NCBI GenBank assembly: GCA_002340095.1
Contig: DDKS01000035.1
Location: 62,001 to 126,000 of the forward strand
Source of the DNA: Betaproteobacteria bacterium UBA2592
GTDB taxonomy: Bacteria > Pseudomonadota > Gammaproteobacteria > Burkholderiales > Rhodocyclaceae
Direction: 5' to 3'
DNA: 64,000 bases
A program made the position numbers and the translations under genes. Numbering within the stretch: position 1 is the first letter of the stretch; the number at the start of each line of letters is the position of its first letter. The notes beneath the pieces were generated by a model that searched no databases, was not told where the DNA came from, and saw nothing but the letters and a program-made list of their open reading frames with translations. Positions 63,720 to 64,000 of the stretch are shown piece after piece.

Positions 63720-64000
63720 TCAAGGGACGGGTGCGGCCTGGCGGGCCTTGAGGAAGTCCAGGGCCTGATCCGCCGGCAGGGGCTTCGAGAACAGGTAGCC
63801 CTGGATTTCGTCGCAACCATTGCAGGACAGAAGTTCGAGCTGATCCTCGGTTTCCACCCCTTCGGCGATCACGTTGAGCCCCAGGGAATGGGCCAGGGCG
63901 ATGGTGCCGAAGGCGATGGAGCGGTCGTTCAGGTCGTGCTCGATGTCCGCCACGAAGGAGCGGTCGATCTTGAGATGGTCGATGGGGAACAGCTTCAGAT
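63720..64000 (-). CDS. EAL-domain protein, C-terminal fragment cut by window edge
   Basis: The last 93 codons are in the window. They read LKLFPIDHLKIDRSFV, then NDRSIAFGTIALAHSLGLNVIAEGVET and GCDEIQGYLFSKPLPADQ, the final third of an EAL phosphodiesterase domain. The Lys of LKID and Glu of AEGVE needed for catalysis are present. The upstream domains and the start are beyond the window. It is convergent with cobB, with a four-base gap. Confidence 0.9.
   Translation of the reverse strand, partial: LKLFPIDHLKIDRSFVADIEHDLNDRSIAFGTIALAHSLGLNVIAEGVETEDQLELLSCNGCDEIQGYLFSKPLPADQALDFLKARQAAPVP

Overview
The window is about 64 kb of GC-rich chromosome from a Gram-negative betaproteobacterium. Gene content (tkt-gap and epd-pgk, the yicC/kinase/phosphatase/rph/rdgB/hemW run, a full propionyl-CoA to succinyl-CoA operon, many c-di-GMP proteins, a 6S RNA below zapA) fits the Rhodocyclales (Azospira/Dechlorosoma-like). 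That placement is inference from content; no rRNA or other marker is present to fix the species. All functions are assigned from motifs and family knowledge, without a database search.

Layout. 1-6 kb: central carbon genes on the minus strand (pgk start, epd, gap, tkt), with rlmA and a small unknown gene on plus. 6-11.5 kb: two adjacent signalling genes, HDOD-REC-degenerate GGDEF and a PhnD-PAS-GGDEF-EAL-CZB membrane protein. 11.5-19.6 kb: selD/selU (tRNA selenation), rfaE2, yicC, a Ser/Thr kinase with its PP2C phosphatase, rph, rdgB, hemW. 19.7-26.1 kb: a minus-strand HDOD / kup / multi-PAS GGDEF cluster. 26.2-33 kb: a probable red-light module, with a heme oxygenase (biliverdin supply) divergent from a giant CheB-CheR-PAS-GGDEF-EAL protein and a bacteriophytochrome that has only the PAS-GAF-PHY photosensor and no output domain. 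33-35 kb: an SLC13-type permease.

35-44.9 kb is a defence island. It starts in a truncated gene start (DNA-methylase-like) and an internally deleted IS3-type relic. It continues with a tightly coupled four-gene operon (Type III-like Mod, AAA ATPase, DUF4276/TOPRIM-like protein, Type III-like Res) and ends with a truncated IS3-family transposase and a YefM/YoeB-type toxin-antitoxin pair. The centre of mod is clearly AT-richer than its two ends, which suggests a cassette exchange.

45-55 kb: a propionate/methylmalonyl-CoA operon (mcm, meaB, pccB, pccA) divergent from a GntR/FCD regulator. A perfect 16-bp palindrome sits inside both candidate promoters. actP-yjcH (acetate uptake) follows, with a partial copy of the palindrome upstream. 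55-57.7 kb: an unknown gene, a TauE/SafE permease, 6S RNA, zapA and a ZapB-like coiled-coil gene. 57.7-63.7 kb: a cobalamin riboswitch followed by btuB-btuC-btuD-(small ORF)-cobO-cobB. This operon could supply adenosylcobalamin to the B12-dependent mutase encoded nearby. The window ends inside an EAL-domain gene.

The two most unusual units are the Type III-like restriction operon with an embedded ATPase/TOPRIM-like pair and the output-less phytochrome coupled to a CheB-CheR-GGDEF-EAL protein.
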